Assembly: GCF_001767395.1 (NCBI RefSeq)
Contig: NZ_CP017014.1
Span: forward strand, 930,001-994,000
Origin: Rhodococcus sp. WMMA185
Lineage (GTDB): Bacteria > Actinomycetota > Actinomycetes > Mycobacteriales > Mycobacteriaceae
DNA: 64,000 nt
Direction: 5' to 3'
This document shows, piece after piece, positions 8,501 through 16,169 of this stretch. Below the pieces are notes generated by a model. That model made no database searches and had not been told where the DNA came from. It was given only the letters and a program-made list of their open reading frames with translations. Within the stretch, counting starts at the first letter, position 1. Each line of letters opens with the position of its first letter. Made by a program: the position numbers and the translations under genes.

Positions 8501-9731
8501 CGAACTCGCGTTCGAGTGCTCGCCACGCCTCGGCTTCGGTGTCGTAAGGTGCGCTCGGCGCCAACCGCGTCGGGTCCTGGTCCAGGACGAACGACACGTA
8601 CCAGCCGAGCGGATTGGAGACGGCGAGTGCGGCTTCCACCGATTCGTCGCCGGCGAACCCGGCTGCATCGGTGAACAACTCGACGGCGAGATCGAGCTGG
8701 TCGGGGTCGACCGATTTGGGCCCGGCGGCCAAGTCGTCGGCGAGGCCCGGCAGGACGTAGACATTGCCGTCGGTGACCTCGACCTCGAGTGACCCGTCGA
8801 CCGCCGCCACCTGAATCTGTTCGTACGTGCTGACCTTGGCGAGCGCGTGCTCATGGTTGTCGGCCAGGAATCGGGCGAGCGCACGCTCGGAGGTGAACAC
8901 GAATATCGTCCCCTCACGACCGAGGAAGATCGGATCGTCGCCCAGATAGCAGCGGAGGGTGAAGTACGTTTCTCCTGAGGTGATGATCTTGATGGGGTCG
9001 ACACCCACCTCGCTCCAGAACGAATCCTCTTCCTCGTCGCTCTCGTCCTCTTCCTCGTCGGCATCGAGGGAGACGAATTCCGCGTCGTCTTCGGCTTCCT
9101 CGACGACGTCGTCCACATCGACGGTGTTCTCGTCGGCTGCCACCAATTCAGCCTCGGCTACGGCTACCGCCTCGGCGTCCACCTCGGGGGTCGCCACGAC
9201 GGCATCGACGGCGTCGAGCACCTCGTCCCAGCTCTTGGCGATGGCGGTGCCGATCTGGCCCCACCGCTCCTCGCCCTCGCGCCCCTCGAACACGCTGACG
9301 CCTGCGGCGAGCGCGCCGAGAATGGGGTTCGCGTTGAAGAACTTGGTAACCGGGTCCAGGTCGCAGACCTCGCCGATGTTGCGCACCATGTTGAGCGTGT
9401 CTTCGAGTTTGCTGACGATCAGGTCCTCGGGGTCGCTCGCGGCAAGCTCGGGAACGCCGATCAGGTCGAAGGAGAAGCTCTCCTCGGGTTCGAGCTCGGC
9501 GGCGGACAGCCCCGACACGACGCTCCATGCGGGGTGCTCGGCCAAATCGTTGTCGGTGTTCGTGCGGATGAAGGCAGCTAACTCCGCCACTGATTCGAAC
9601 CCGTAAAGGTCGTCTTCGTGGCCTAGGAATGCTTCCCACTCGTCGTCGCCTTCACGCCACAGTGGTGCCCACAGTGTCACGAGGTCGCCGTCGGTGAGAC
9701 CGAGCTCGATAGGGACGATGTCTCCAGCCAT
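8478..9731 (-). CDS. Conserved acidic protein of unknown function (Rv3311-like)
   Basis: This 417-residue protein has no signal peptide or membrane segment. Residues about 1-190 form one globular part with many Asp/Glu. A very acidic linker (EEEDESDEEEDSFW) follows around 225-240. The C-terminal half (GETYFTLRCYLGDDPIFLGR, then FVFTSERALARFLADN) looks like a second globular domain. Size and position, between add and upp, match M. tuberculosis Rv3311 as I recall it; relatives are sometimes labelled primosomal protein, without support here. Function is unknown. The stop codon lies inside the tandem repeat. Confidence 0.85.
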   Translation of the reverse strand: MAGDIVPIELGLTDGDLVTLWAPLWREGDDEWEAFLGHEDDLYGFESVAELAAFIRTNTDNDLAEHPAWSVVSGLSAAELEPEESFSFDLIGVPELAASDPEDLIVSKLEDTLNMVRNIGEVCDLDPVTKFFNANPILGALAAGVSVFEGREGEERWGQIGTAIAKSWDEVLDAVDAVVATPEVDAEAVAVAEAELVAADENTVDVDDVVEEAEDDAEFVSLDADEEEDESDEEEDSFWSEVGVDPIKIITSGETYFTLRCYLGDDPIFLGREGTIFVFTSERALARFLADNHEHALAKVSTYEQIQVAAVDGSLEVEVTDGNVYVLPGLADDLAAGPKSVDPDQLDLAVELFTDAAGFAGDESVEAALAVSNPLGWYVSFVLDQDPTRLAPSAPYDTEAEAWRALEREFEARLREE

Positions 9732-9778
9732 GGCGCGAGCCTATCGACACGGCGCAGAAACTAGTAGCCAGGGCAGGC

Positions 9779-10084
9779 TTACACCTTGCTGAAGGCGTCC
9801 TGAAGTGCCCGCATGACTTGCGCACGTTGTTCGGTGGCGAGGCGGGCGGCCTCGTGAGTCGTGCTCGTGATCAGTGCCGCGAGTGTGCGGGCGTCGAGGG
9901 TGGAGATGGAATCGTCCATCCAGAGTCCCGTCAGATTGCCGTTCCCGTCCACCTCTGCGGTGACCTGGTCGGACTCACTCGACGCACGCGCCTTGATCGA
10001 CTGGAGACCGGAAAGGGCTTCTTCTAATAGGTTCACCTTTTCGGTTGCTCGACCGACAACCGCATCCATGTCATGCTCGCTCAC
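9779..10084 (-). CDS. Small YbaB/EbfC-like protein in an ESX-associated group
   Basis: This 101-residue protein has helix - short strands - helix order: a coiled N-terminus (VVGRATEKVNLLEEALSGLQ), strands containing VTAEVDGNGNLTGLWMDD, and a helix (EAARLATEQRAQVMRALQDA). This is the YbaB/EbfC layout found in nucleoid proteins and in small proteins of mycobacterial ESX loci. GTG 10084 is chosen as start because it overlaps the upstream stop as GTGA; a TTG 15 bases earlier is also possible. It probably works with its upstream neighbour. Role is unknown. Confidence 0.75.
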   Translation of the reverse strand: MSEHDMDAVVGRATEKVNLLEEALSGLQSIKARASSESDQVTAEVDGNGNLTGLWMDDSISTLDARTLAALITSTTHEAARLATEQRAQVMRALQDAFSKV

Positions 10085-10425
10085 ACTTGCCTCATCCAAC
10101 TGGTCGGGGTGGGTTCTTCCACGTCTTCGATCACCTGCGCCGCGGCTACGTCGGCCCGCGTAGGAAGGCCGAGTTTGTCAAGCAGCTGGGCGGGCATGCC
10201 GTCGTAGGCGAGTTCGTCGCGGCGCCGTGCCCCGGCCTCGGCTGCCGACCGACGGCACAGCGTCAGGATCTCGTCGGCGAGGCGCTGCCCCCCGTAGCGG
10301 AGTTCGCGCGGATCGATGCGGAGTTCGACCGGAAGGCCGTACTCGGTGGTCTTGACCGAGATCGTGCCGGAGCGGTTGGTCACTGCGGCCGTCGTTCCGG
10401 CCGAGGGCGGGGTGGGCGGAAACAT
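10081..10425 (-). CDS. Small YbaB-like hypothetical protein upstream of and coupled to the gene at 9779
   Basis: This 114-residue protein starts at ATG 10425, with GAGAGG six bases upstream; the longer frame to 10488 lacks this support. It has a Pro/Thr-rich N-terminus, strands (GTISVKTTEYGLPVELRID), then a helix (RLADEILTLCRRSAAEAGARR) and a Pro-containing tail. The pattern is YbaB-like but weaker than in its neighbour. It overlaps the next start by GTGA. Before the 1.7-kb insert it would have directly followed the NlpC/P60 gene. Confidence 0.7.
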   Translation of the reverse strand: MFPPTPPSAGTTAAVTNRSGTISVKTTEYGLPVELRIDPRELRYGGQRLADEILTLCRRSAAEAGARRRDELAYDGMPAQLLDKLGLPTRADVAAAQVIEDVEEPTPTSWMRQV

Positions 10426-10448
10426 GATTCCTCTCGTTGGGTTGGTCT

Positions 10449-10475
10449 CACGGGGTTGGTCGGTAGAAGCCGTAG
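10449..10475 (-). pseudogene. Remnant of an NlpC/P60 gene 3' end
   Basis: The reverse strand reads LeuTyrGlyPheTyrArgProThrPro-stop. This repeats the final residues YGFYRPT-stop of the intact NlpC/P60 protein that ends at 12139. The frame upstream shows no NlpC similarity. The remnant sits exactly where the end of the NlpC gene would lie if the ESX-type operon were uninterrupted. Confidence 0.55.
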
Positions 10476-10657
10476 AGACACGAGTCACGACACTTTAAGG
10501 ATCGCTGGATTTCTGGGGACTGTACCCACTGGATCCGGCTCCGGATTGCTCGCGCCGAAAGTCGAGGTGTGCCGTTCTCCTCGAATTCCTCGCCGCACTC
10601 GGAGGGACGGCTGCTGAGGCCTCGGACCGGCCCGGACCGTCGAGGTTTCCAGTCCCG

Positions 10658-10882
10658 GTGACACTGCAGCTCCAAGCGGATGGCGTCCTCGAGGTGCGGG
10701 CATTTCGGATCGATGGCCATATGTGGTTGGACGCGCGCTGTTGGTTATCGGTTCCCGTGCTGTTGGACGGATCGAGTCAAGACATGCACGGTTACCCGGA
10801 CGCCCCACCCAAGTTCACGTTGGATCTTCGATGGACAGCTCCGCTACGGGGGGCTTGCAACACCGAGGGAGAAGAGCGCTGA
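10658..10882 (+). CDS. Possible small ORF of unknown function
   Basis: A GTG-initiated frame of 74 residues (begins VTLQLQADGVLEVRAFRID) has fairly high third-position GC and no clear homology. GAGG lies ten bases before the GTG. It may be a real small gene or the start of a broken one, inside a stretch that otherwise looks foreign to the operon it interrupts. Confidence 0.25.
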   Translation: MTLQLQADGVLEVRAFRIDGHMWLDARCWLSVPVLLDGSSQDMHGYPDAPPKFTLDLRWTAPLRGACNTEGEER

Positions 10883-11369
10883 AGCCTGAGAACCGAATAG
10901 TGTTCGATGTGATATTCGACGTGTCGGCGGGTGCTGAGCTTGTGGTCCGATGGGGTGGATGGTCGTATGCGCCGCATGAAACGGACCATGCTCGCTTTTC
11001 CCTCCTCTCGTGCTCCTTCTCGCTGGATGCAGGACTCAACTTTGGGAACACAGCTTGCCGCTGCTTGGTGGTTCGCGATCGGCGCGATGTCGATCCGGGC
11101 AGCACCTCACCAACTTGTACTGTACGAGTGACAACAGATTTCGGATATTCGAACTGCGACGCGATATCCGGTGGGTATGAGAGACTCGCATCTGCGAGAT
11201 GCCCCTTCGTTGTGAAGGAATGCGATCCTATGGAATCCTATTCTTTCACTACGACAGGGCATTTCGTGTCTTCACCCGATTTGTCATCGGTTCGATTCAT
11301 CAAGGATAAGAGCCTCGACGCATGTCGAATGGTTCTGCAGTTATCAGCCTGATAGAAAGAGGCTCAACA
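10883..11369 (+). other. Gene-poor insert with one weak ORF of atypical codon use
   Basis: The only sizeable frame here (open from 10723 to 11352) has about half A/T at third positions in its second half, well below the neighbouring genes, and shows no recognisable motif. I see no convincing ribosome site. The stretch may be transferred DNA or decayed sequence. Confidence 0.35.
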
Positions 11370-11984
11370 TTGTCTGAACAACCCGATACCGTACCCGCGG
11401 GGTGGTACCCAGCGCCGGATGGCGGGCAACGCTACTGGGACGGAACCAAGTGGCTGGACATTCCGGAACCCGAGACGAAGTCGTCGAGTGTGTCACGCAA
11501 AAGGCCGTCCAAGAAAGTGCTCATCGCGATCGCAGTAGTGGGTCTTGTCGCCGTGGGTGGTGGAACGATCTGGAAGGTTTCGCACGACGCGAGCGTGCGA
11601 GCAGAGCAGGAGGCGGTAGCCCTCGCAGCGCAGATTGCCGCGGATGAGGAGGCCGCGCGCCTTGCCAATGAGCGGGCCGCGCAGGAAGCTGAGGATGAGA
11701 ACGAACGCGCATTGCGCGCGCGAGCGGTGACCGGTATCGAGTCCAGCGTCCAGGAGATGGCAGAGGAGCACGTGGAGAAGGGCTTCATGACCGGCCCGGT
11801 GCTCGACGTATCCTGCTCACCGGTTGGTGGAGGCTCTACTGACGACCTCACAGAGGTGACTACGGTCTTCCAGTGTTTTGCCGCGACCAAGGACAACGGC
11901 GATGGCTCGATGAGCGGATTCAACTACCACGCCACCATGAACTGGAACACCGGGGAGTACACCTACGGTCGGGGTGCGCCGTGA
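11370..11984 (+). CDS. DUF2510-domain single-pass membrane protein
   Basis: The protein starts at TTG 11370, with GAAAGAGG eight bases upstream. It begins with the DUF2510 signature PAGWYPAPDG...RYWDGTKW (residues 9-28). Next come a basic linker, one membrane helix (KVLIAIAVVGLVAVGGGTIW, about 49-68), an Ala/Glu coiled coil to about residue 118, and an extracytoplasmic domain with two cysteines (LDVSCSP and VFQCFA). In total 204 residues. DUF2510 proteins are common in actinobacterial envelopes, with unknown role. It lies inside the insert that splits the ESX-type operon. Confidence 0.85.
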   Translation: MSEQPDTVPAGWYPAPDGGQRYWDGTKWLDIPEPETKSSSVSRKRPSKKVLIAIAVVGLVAVGGGTIWKVSHDASVRAEQEAVALAAQIAADEEAARLANERAAQEAEDENERALRARAVTGIESSVQEMAEEHVEKGFMTGPVLDVSCSPVGGGSTDDLTEVTTVFQCFAATKDNGDGSMSGFNYHATMNWNTGEYTYGRGAP

Positions 11985-12061
11985 CAAGTGTTAGTTGACT
12001 TCACACTCGCGTAGCGCTGGTACGGAATGGGTGCGGTTCCACCCGGTCGATGTCTGCGGTG

Positions 12062-12092
12062 TTCTGGCGGCCCAGCTTGGAGGCTGCCAGAA
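12062..12092. terminator. Hairpin between two convergent genes
   Basis: TTCTGGC at 12062-12068 pairs with GCCAGAA at 12086-12092, with further partial pairing inside. It lies 78 bp after the DUF2510 gene and 47 bp before the NlpC/P60 stop, so it can serve either strand. Confidence 0.55.
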
Positions 12093-12138
12093 CCACTAGA
12101 GGGTCCAGAACCACGGCGCTTCCGTGTAGCTTGCAACG

Positions 12139-13299
12139 TCAGGTCGGCCGATAGAACCCGTAGAAGGCCATTCCGGTGGTACTGGTACGAATCGGGCCGA
12201 CCTGCACGGGATCTCCGGCCTCCACGAGTAGGCCGTTGCCGATCACCATCGCCACGTGGCCGTCCCAGACGGCGAGGTCACCGGGCATGAGGTCGCCCGG
12301 ATTCACAGCCATACCGACGTTCTGCTCCTGCGCCAAGCGCGGAATGCTCACGCCCGCTTCGCCGTACGCCCATTGTGTCAGTCCGCTGCAATCGAGTCCT
12401 ACGCCGGGTGACGTTCCACCCCAGACGTAGGGGACGCCCTGTTGCGACAGCGCGTTACGGACAGCTTCGGCTGCCTCCCTGGTCGGGGCGAGCGCGGTGC
12501 TGCCGTCAGGCAACGTCACTTCGACGCCGTCACCGCTGTACGAGGAATCCGGCGAGGATGGTCCGCGAGCGGTACCCCAGGACGTGCCGTGGACGGCGTG
12601 CGTCCACCTCCCGCCCCCGCTCGGAGACAGGACGCTCGACACCGGCCTCATCAGGCCGAGCATCGGCGACATGGCCTGTGGAGGAGTCATACCCGCCGCT
12701 ACGCGGCTCGCCCCACCGGAACTTGCGGGTGAAACGGCTGTGGCCGACGCGGCCCCGGTGCAAGCGGGCATGGTCGCGGACGGTGCGTTTGGAACATCTT
12801 CCGCAGACGCCAGGGCAATCAGCGCGCCGGTCTGCTCGCGGAGTTCGGCCCGCACCGACTCGACGACTGCGGCGGCTCGCTCGAGGTGATCGAGAGCGGC
12901 CGCGATGATCATTGCTTGGCCGGAAGGGGTGACCACGGTCGGGCCTGCCGAGACTGCAAGGGACATGAACGACTGCAGAATCTCCCTGAGCCGCAGCCTG
13001 CCTGTCCGCACGAGCTCGGAGGCCTCGGTCACAACGGCAGCCAACTCGTTGCCGCGGTCGGAGACCGCGATCAGGGACCGCTGAGCCTCCTCGGTCTTCG
13101 TGATCGCGGCGGTGCCGACGCTGCCTTGCCAGGCGCCATGGATCGAGCTGATAGCGGTCCGTCCGGTGTCATGGACGGCGTCGATGACTTCTGATGACGC
13201 GCGCAGAGTATCGGCAGGCCCACCGGTTGCGGGAATGTCCGTGCCTAATGCCCCGAGCAGGTCGATTATCGGGCGGGTGAGCTGATCAAGGGGAATCAC
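12139..13299 (-). CDS. NlpC/P60 peptidoglycan endopeptidase with ESX-type N-terminus
   Basis: This 386-residue protein ends in an NlpC/P60 domain (about 275-386) with catalytic Cys304 in GLDCSGLTQWA and His348 in WDGHVAMVIGN. NlpC/P60 enzymes cut stem-peptide bonds in peptidoglycan. There is no classical signal peptide. The N-terminal 160 residues are helical and carry a WQG turn (residues 57-59) like WXG100 proteins, which suggests export by a type VII system. A Ser/Pro/Gly-rich linker joins the halves. The GTG start overlaps the upstream stop as GTGA, so it is coupled to the EspC-like gene. Confidence 0.88.
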   Translation of the reverse strand: MIPLDQLTRPIIDLLGALGTDIPATGGPADTLRASSEVIDAVHDTGRTAISSIHGAWQGSVGTAAITKTEEAQRSLIAVSDRGNELAAVVTEASELVRTGRLRLREILQSFMSLAVSAGPTVVTPSGQAMIIAAALDHLERAAAVVESVRAELREQTGALIALASAEDVPNAPSATMPACTGAASATAVSPASSGGASRVAAGMTPPQAMSPMLGLMRPVSSVLSPSGGGRWTHAVHGTSWGTARGPSSPDSSYSGDGVEVTLPDGSTALAPTREAAEAVRNALSQQGVPYVWGGTSPGVGLDCSGLTQWAYGEAGVSIPRLAQEQNVGMAVNPGDLMPGDLAVWDGHVAMVIGNGLLVEAGDPVQVGPIRTSTTGMAFYGFYRPT

Positions 13300-13625
13300 G
13301 ACCAGACGTCCAGTCCGGCGGCGTTCGCTGCGAGTGCGGCCGCGGTGGCGGTGTCGGCGCGTTGGTAGTCGGCGCAGTTCGCCAGGGCCACGGCACTGAT
13401 CGCGTCGAGCACGCCGGACAGCTTCTCGATCGAAGCCAGATGCGCGGCATGCGCGGCGGAGAACGCTGCGACAAACTCGCCGCCGATCACTCCGAAGACC
13501 GGCCCGAGCAGCGACGGCCCCGTAGCCGCGATACCGATCCCCGCCGCTTGCATCTGCGCCGACATCACAGCGGTGGTTGCGGAAAAATCGCTGATGCTCA
13601 TGGTGTCCGCTGTCAAGTCCTGCAT
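13296..13625 (-). CDS. EspC-like type VII secretion target
   Basis: This 109-residue helical, Ala-rich protein (AAGIGIAATGPSLLGPVFGVIGG, broken at GP) has the two-helix layout of ESX secretion-associated EspC/WXG100-type proteins. ATG 13625 is chosen because GGGGGG lies six bases upstream; an ATG two codons earlier is also possible. It is the first gene of the unit with the NlpC/P60 hydrolase. No ESX core genes (EccA-EccE) are in the window, so secretion would rely on a system elsewhere. Confidence 0.7.
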   Translation of the reverse strand: MQDLTADTMSISDFSATTAVMSAQMQAAGIGIAATGPSLLGPVFGVIGGEFVAAFSAAHAAHLASIEKLSGVLDAISAVALANCADYQRADTATAAALAANAAGLDVWS

Positions 13626-13760
13626 CGTCATCCCCCCAGTCGGATTTGATCCCCGCATCATCCTAATTGGACGTCGCCGAGCCCCAATCGGTTCCACCCA
13701 CGTCTTACAGAACGTCACTCTCCTATGAGTCTTCGCTAACGTGCCCCTATTCTTTCGCCC

Positions 13761-14384
13761 ATGAATACCCTCGTCGTCGACCACCCGCTCGCAGCGGCCC
13801 TCCTGACCACCATGCGCGATGAGCGCAGCGACAATGCCACGTTTCGCGCGGCGTTGCGAAGGCTGACATACATGTTGGTGTACGAGGCGACGCGCGAAGC
13901 ACCGGTCGAGACATTCGACGTGGTCACACCGATTACCACCACTAAAGGTGTCCGGCTTGCCCATCCGCCCCTGCTCGTCCCGGTCCTGCGCGCGGGGCTT
14001 GGCATGGTGGAGCCGGCAAGCATGCTGATACCGAACGCGCGCGTCGGTTTCGTGGGTATGGCCCGGGACGAGCAGACTTATCTTCCGAAGCCATACATGG
14101 AGTCGCTTCCTGAAGACCTTTCGGACATCCCGGTCTACGTCCTGGACCCGATGCTGGCGACCGGCGGTTCGATGATTCACACGATCGAGCTACTCGTCGC
14201 CCGAGGTGCCACGGACGTTACTGCCGTGTGCGTCGTCGCTGCGCCCGAAGGTGTTGCTGCACTTTCGGAATCGGGACTTCCCGTGCGGTTTGTCACGGCT
14301 GCGGTCGACGAGCGACTCGACGAGGACGCCTTCATCGTGCCCGGTCTCGGCGACGCGGGAGATCGTCAGTTCGGTCCACGCTGA
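13761..14384 (+). CDS. upp: Uracil phosphoribosyltransferase
   Basis: This 207-residue enzyme makes UMP from uracil and PRPP. It carries PVLRAGLGM (residues 74-82) and the PRPP-binding loop [14 protein letters not shown] (125-138), and ends with the uracil-binding block [15 protein letters not shown]. It diverges from the EspC-like gene and converges on the secreted-protein array across a shared terminator. It works with cdd, deoA and deoD in nucleobase salvage. Confidence 0.97.
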   Translation: MNTLVVDHPLAAALLTTMRDERSDNATFRAALRRLTYMLVYEATREAPVETFDVVTPITTTKGVRLAHPPLLVPVLRAGLGMVEPASMLIPNARVGFVGMARDEQTYLPKPYMESLPEDLSDIPVYVLDPMLATGGSMIHTIELLVARGATDVTAVCVVAAPEGVAALSESGLPVRFVTAAVDERLDEDAFIVPGLGDAGDRQFGPR

Positions 14385-14431
14385 GGGGATCCGGTCGGGG
14401 ACTGGCCTGTCACTAGTTGACAACATTGTGC

Positions 14432-14471
14432 CAACGAGGGAAGGCCCCGCCGACCGGCGGGGCCTTCGTTG
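14432..14471. terminator. Bidirectional terminator between upp and the secreted-protein array
   Basis: The stem AAGGCCCCGCC/GGCGGGGCCTT with a 4-base loop is extended by outer CAACG/CGTTG pairing. It ends 9 bp before the secreted gene stop. The same core stem recurs after three other array genes. Confidence 0.85.
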
Positions 14472-14479
14472 CCTCTGGA

Positions 14480-14926
14480 TCAACTGAACAAGCGCTTCAA
14501 CAGGTCGGCCAAACTGCCTGAGCCGCCGTGTTGCTGCCCGACAGTGAACTCTTCCGGCTCAGTTGTCGGAGAGTCAGCGAAATCGGGGGTACCCCACTGC
14601 TCCTCGGGGGCAAACATCTTGTCGCACACCCAGTTGACCAGGTAGCTGCCATCTGCGACGGTCTGCGCGTCGAAGACCTTGCCGTTCTCCCCGACGAGTC
14701 CGCCGTCTGTGTACTGGTTCTGGGGTGACGTCTCACTCGCCGCGGTCCAGTTGCACGTCAACTGGAATTGGGTGTTGTTGACGATACTGACGGTGACATC
14801 GTTGCCGTCGACCGAAGTCGAGAGTGTGACGTCGCTGGGGTCTGCGCTGGCCGGCGCCGCGAACACGGCAGCGAGGAGGGGGGCAGTAAGTACCGCGGTT
14901 GCACCGGTGCGAGCAAAGTTCTTCAT
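14480..14926 (-). CDS. Secreted two-cysteine protein, array member 1
   Basis: This 148-residue protein has a signal peptide ending APASA (residues about 1-28, MKNFARTGATAVLTAPLLAA). The mature part begins DVTLSTSVDGNDVTVSIVN and contains a CNW site and a NWVCD site, giving one likely disulfide, then WGTPDFADSP and EFTVGQQ. The tail SLADLLKRLFS is an amphipathic helix shared in type with other members. The start at 14926 follows GAAAGGAAGATCT; the ten upstream in-frame codons lack a ribosome site. No function is known; the look is of a small beta-sandwich envelope protein. Confidence 0.85.
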   Translation of the reverse strand: MKNFARTGATAVLTAPLLAAVFAAPASADPSDVTLSTSVDGNDVTVSIVNNTQFQLTCNWTAASETSPQNQYTDGGLVGENGKVFDAQTVADGSYLVNWVCDKMFAPEEQWGTPDFADSPTTEPEEFTVGQQHGGSGSLADLLKRLFS

Positions 14927-15232
14927 AGATCTTCCTTTCGGTTCGTGTGAACGCACGCGGCAGCGTGCGGGCAGGGCTATGGAGAAAGGGGTGGCACGGG
15001 CCGTGAGTCCGTCCGAAATAACTGGTCAGAACCCTGCGGGCGTCTGTCGCCGCCGTGAATCCGGCATCGATGGTGTGGGTTCGTCGTGGCGGATTCGATG
15101 CCGCCGACGCAACCGGGCTGTTCGTCGTCGCGGCGTCCGAGAACGCCTTTGCGCGTGCGGAACAGCCCCGGCGAAGCAGCTCGTCAAAGCTCTGGCAGAC
15201 GCGGGGTGATTTTCTCGTTCCTGGGTTCAGGC
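14927..15232. other. Intergenic leader and promoter region of array member 1
   Basis: About 300 bp without a credible gene. It contains the 5' leader hairpin at 14952-14969 and, at the far end, the terminator hairpin of the next gene. No further structure was recognised. Confidence 0.6.
14952..14969 (-). promoter_or_regulatory. Conserved 5' leader hairpin, array member 1
   Basis: CGCACGC and GCGTGCG form a perfect 7-bp stem around a 4-base loop, 25 nt upstream of the start codon and just before the ribosome site. Equivalent hairpins stand before the other four array genes. Confidence 0.6.
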
Positions 15233-15261
15233 AGCGCGGGGCCAGTTCGGCGCCGCGCTGA
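15233..15261 (-). terminator. Terminator hairpin after array member 2
   Basis: CAGCGCGG pairs with CCGCGCTG across a 13-base loop, 14 bp past the stop codon of the gene at 15276. It lacks the GGCCCCGCC core shared by the other array terminators. Confidence 0.5.
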
Positions 15262-15275
15262 TGGCGCCCGGAAGA

Positions 15276-15722
15276 TTAGCGACCGAAACCCAAGCTACCC
15301 ATGCCGCCTGGGTTACCCGGGTTGCCGGGGTTGCCGGGGTTGCCCGACCCGACAGTGAAGTCTTCCGGCGAGTCTGTCGGAGGATTGGCCTCCGTTCCCC
15401 ACTGGTTGCCACCGTTGTCCGTGCAAAGCCAGGTGACGCGGTAGTCGCCGTCGGCGACGCCTGACACCGAGATAGGGGACTGACTGCCGGCCTCGACGAT
15501 CACGTGCTCATTGTGGTACCGAGACGTGGCGCTTCTTGCCAGCCAATCACACTCCACCCGGCTCTGGCTGTCGTTGACGAAAGTGATGGAGAAGTCGTTG
15601 TCGTTGAGGACAGTAGAGAGCCTGACGTCATTGGGTGCCGCACTCGCTGGTGCGGCAAACACTGCCGCAACGAGAGGGGCGGCGAGCGCTGCCGTCAGAC
15701 CGGTGCGAACAGACTTCTTCAT
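15276..15722 (-). CDS. Secreted two-cysteine protein, array member 2
   Basis: This 148-residue protein has a signal peptide (MKKSVRTGLTAALAAPLVAA, cleaved after APASA) and the same mature plan as member 1: DVRLSTVLNDNDFSITFVN, then VECDW, VADGDYRVTWLCTD, WGTEANPPTDSPEDFTVG. The tail is a Gly-Asn-Pro run (GNPGNPGNPGNPGG) ending GSLGFGR, instead of the helical tail. The start at 15722 follows GAAAGAGGATCC. Function is unknown. Confidence 0.85.
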   Translation of the reverse strand: MKKSVRTGLTAALAAPLVAAVFAAPASAAPNDVRLSTVLNDNDFSITFVNDSQSRVECDWLARSATSRYHNEHVIVEAGSQSPISVSGVADGDYRVTWLCTDNGGNQWGTEANPPTDSPEDFTVGSGNPGNPGNPGNPGGMGSLGFGR

Positions 15723-15745
15723 GGATCCTCTTTCGTTCAAGTGGC

Positions 15746-15759
15746 CGCAGGTCTCTGCG
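15746..15759 (-). promoter_or_regulatory. Conserved 5' leader hairpin, array member 2
   Basis: CGCAG and CTGCG form a 5-bp stem around GTCT, 23 nt upstream of the start codon, the same place as in the other array members but shorter. Confidence 0.5.
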
Positions 15760-15970
15760 TGTGGGCGGTAGTGCAGCCAGGGTGGCCACGATCAACCAGG
15801 GGTCCATGTGGGATTCCCGGCCGGATGTTGCCGACGCCTGTTGTGCGAGGCCAAATTTAGCAGTAGTTGACAACACCGCGCTTATCTAGAGGGTGCGATG
15901 CCGGGGATGTGAACGACGCATTCGTCGTCGGCGCCCGAAAGTGGTGCTGCCGTCTCAGGATAGGTATCAG

Positions 15971-15986
15971 TGTGAGCCTCGTCACA
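15971..15986. promoter_or_regulatory. CRP/GlxR-type operator
   Basis: TGTGAGCCTCGTCACA fits the TGTGA-N6-TCACA consensus of CRP/FNR-family regulators exactly. It lies 248 bp upstream of array member 2, in a 448-bp gap with no gene. A matching site stands about as far upstream of array member 5, and similarity extends ten bases beyond the palindrome. Confidence 0.6.
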
Positions 15987-16097
15987 ACTACGATTGCGCA
16001 TATCCGAACACCGACGGCGCATTGCGTCTTCGATCTGATCGGCGCTGTCTTGTCATCGGCCACTACTGAGGTGGCACGACCGGAAGTTGCCCCAACA

Positions 16098-16130
16098 AGG
16101 AAAGGCCCCGCCAATGGGCGGCGCCTTCCT
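16098..16130 (-). terminator. Terminator after array member 3
   Basis: AGGAAAGGCCCCGCC pairs with GGGCGGCGCCTTCCT with one mismatch around a 3-base loop. It lies 40 bp past the stop of the gene at 16170 and has the array-type core. Confidence 0.75.
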
Positions 16131-16169
16131 CGTCTTGGATCAGCTACCGGAATCCGAGCTGTCCGCTGT

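Noticed and set aside
13296-14180. A 294-codon extension of the EspC-like gene up to 14180
   Set aside because: It would cover two thirds of upp on the other strand. The ribosome site GGGGGG six bases before ATG 13625 gives the better start.
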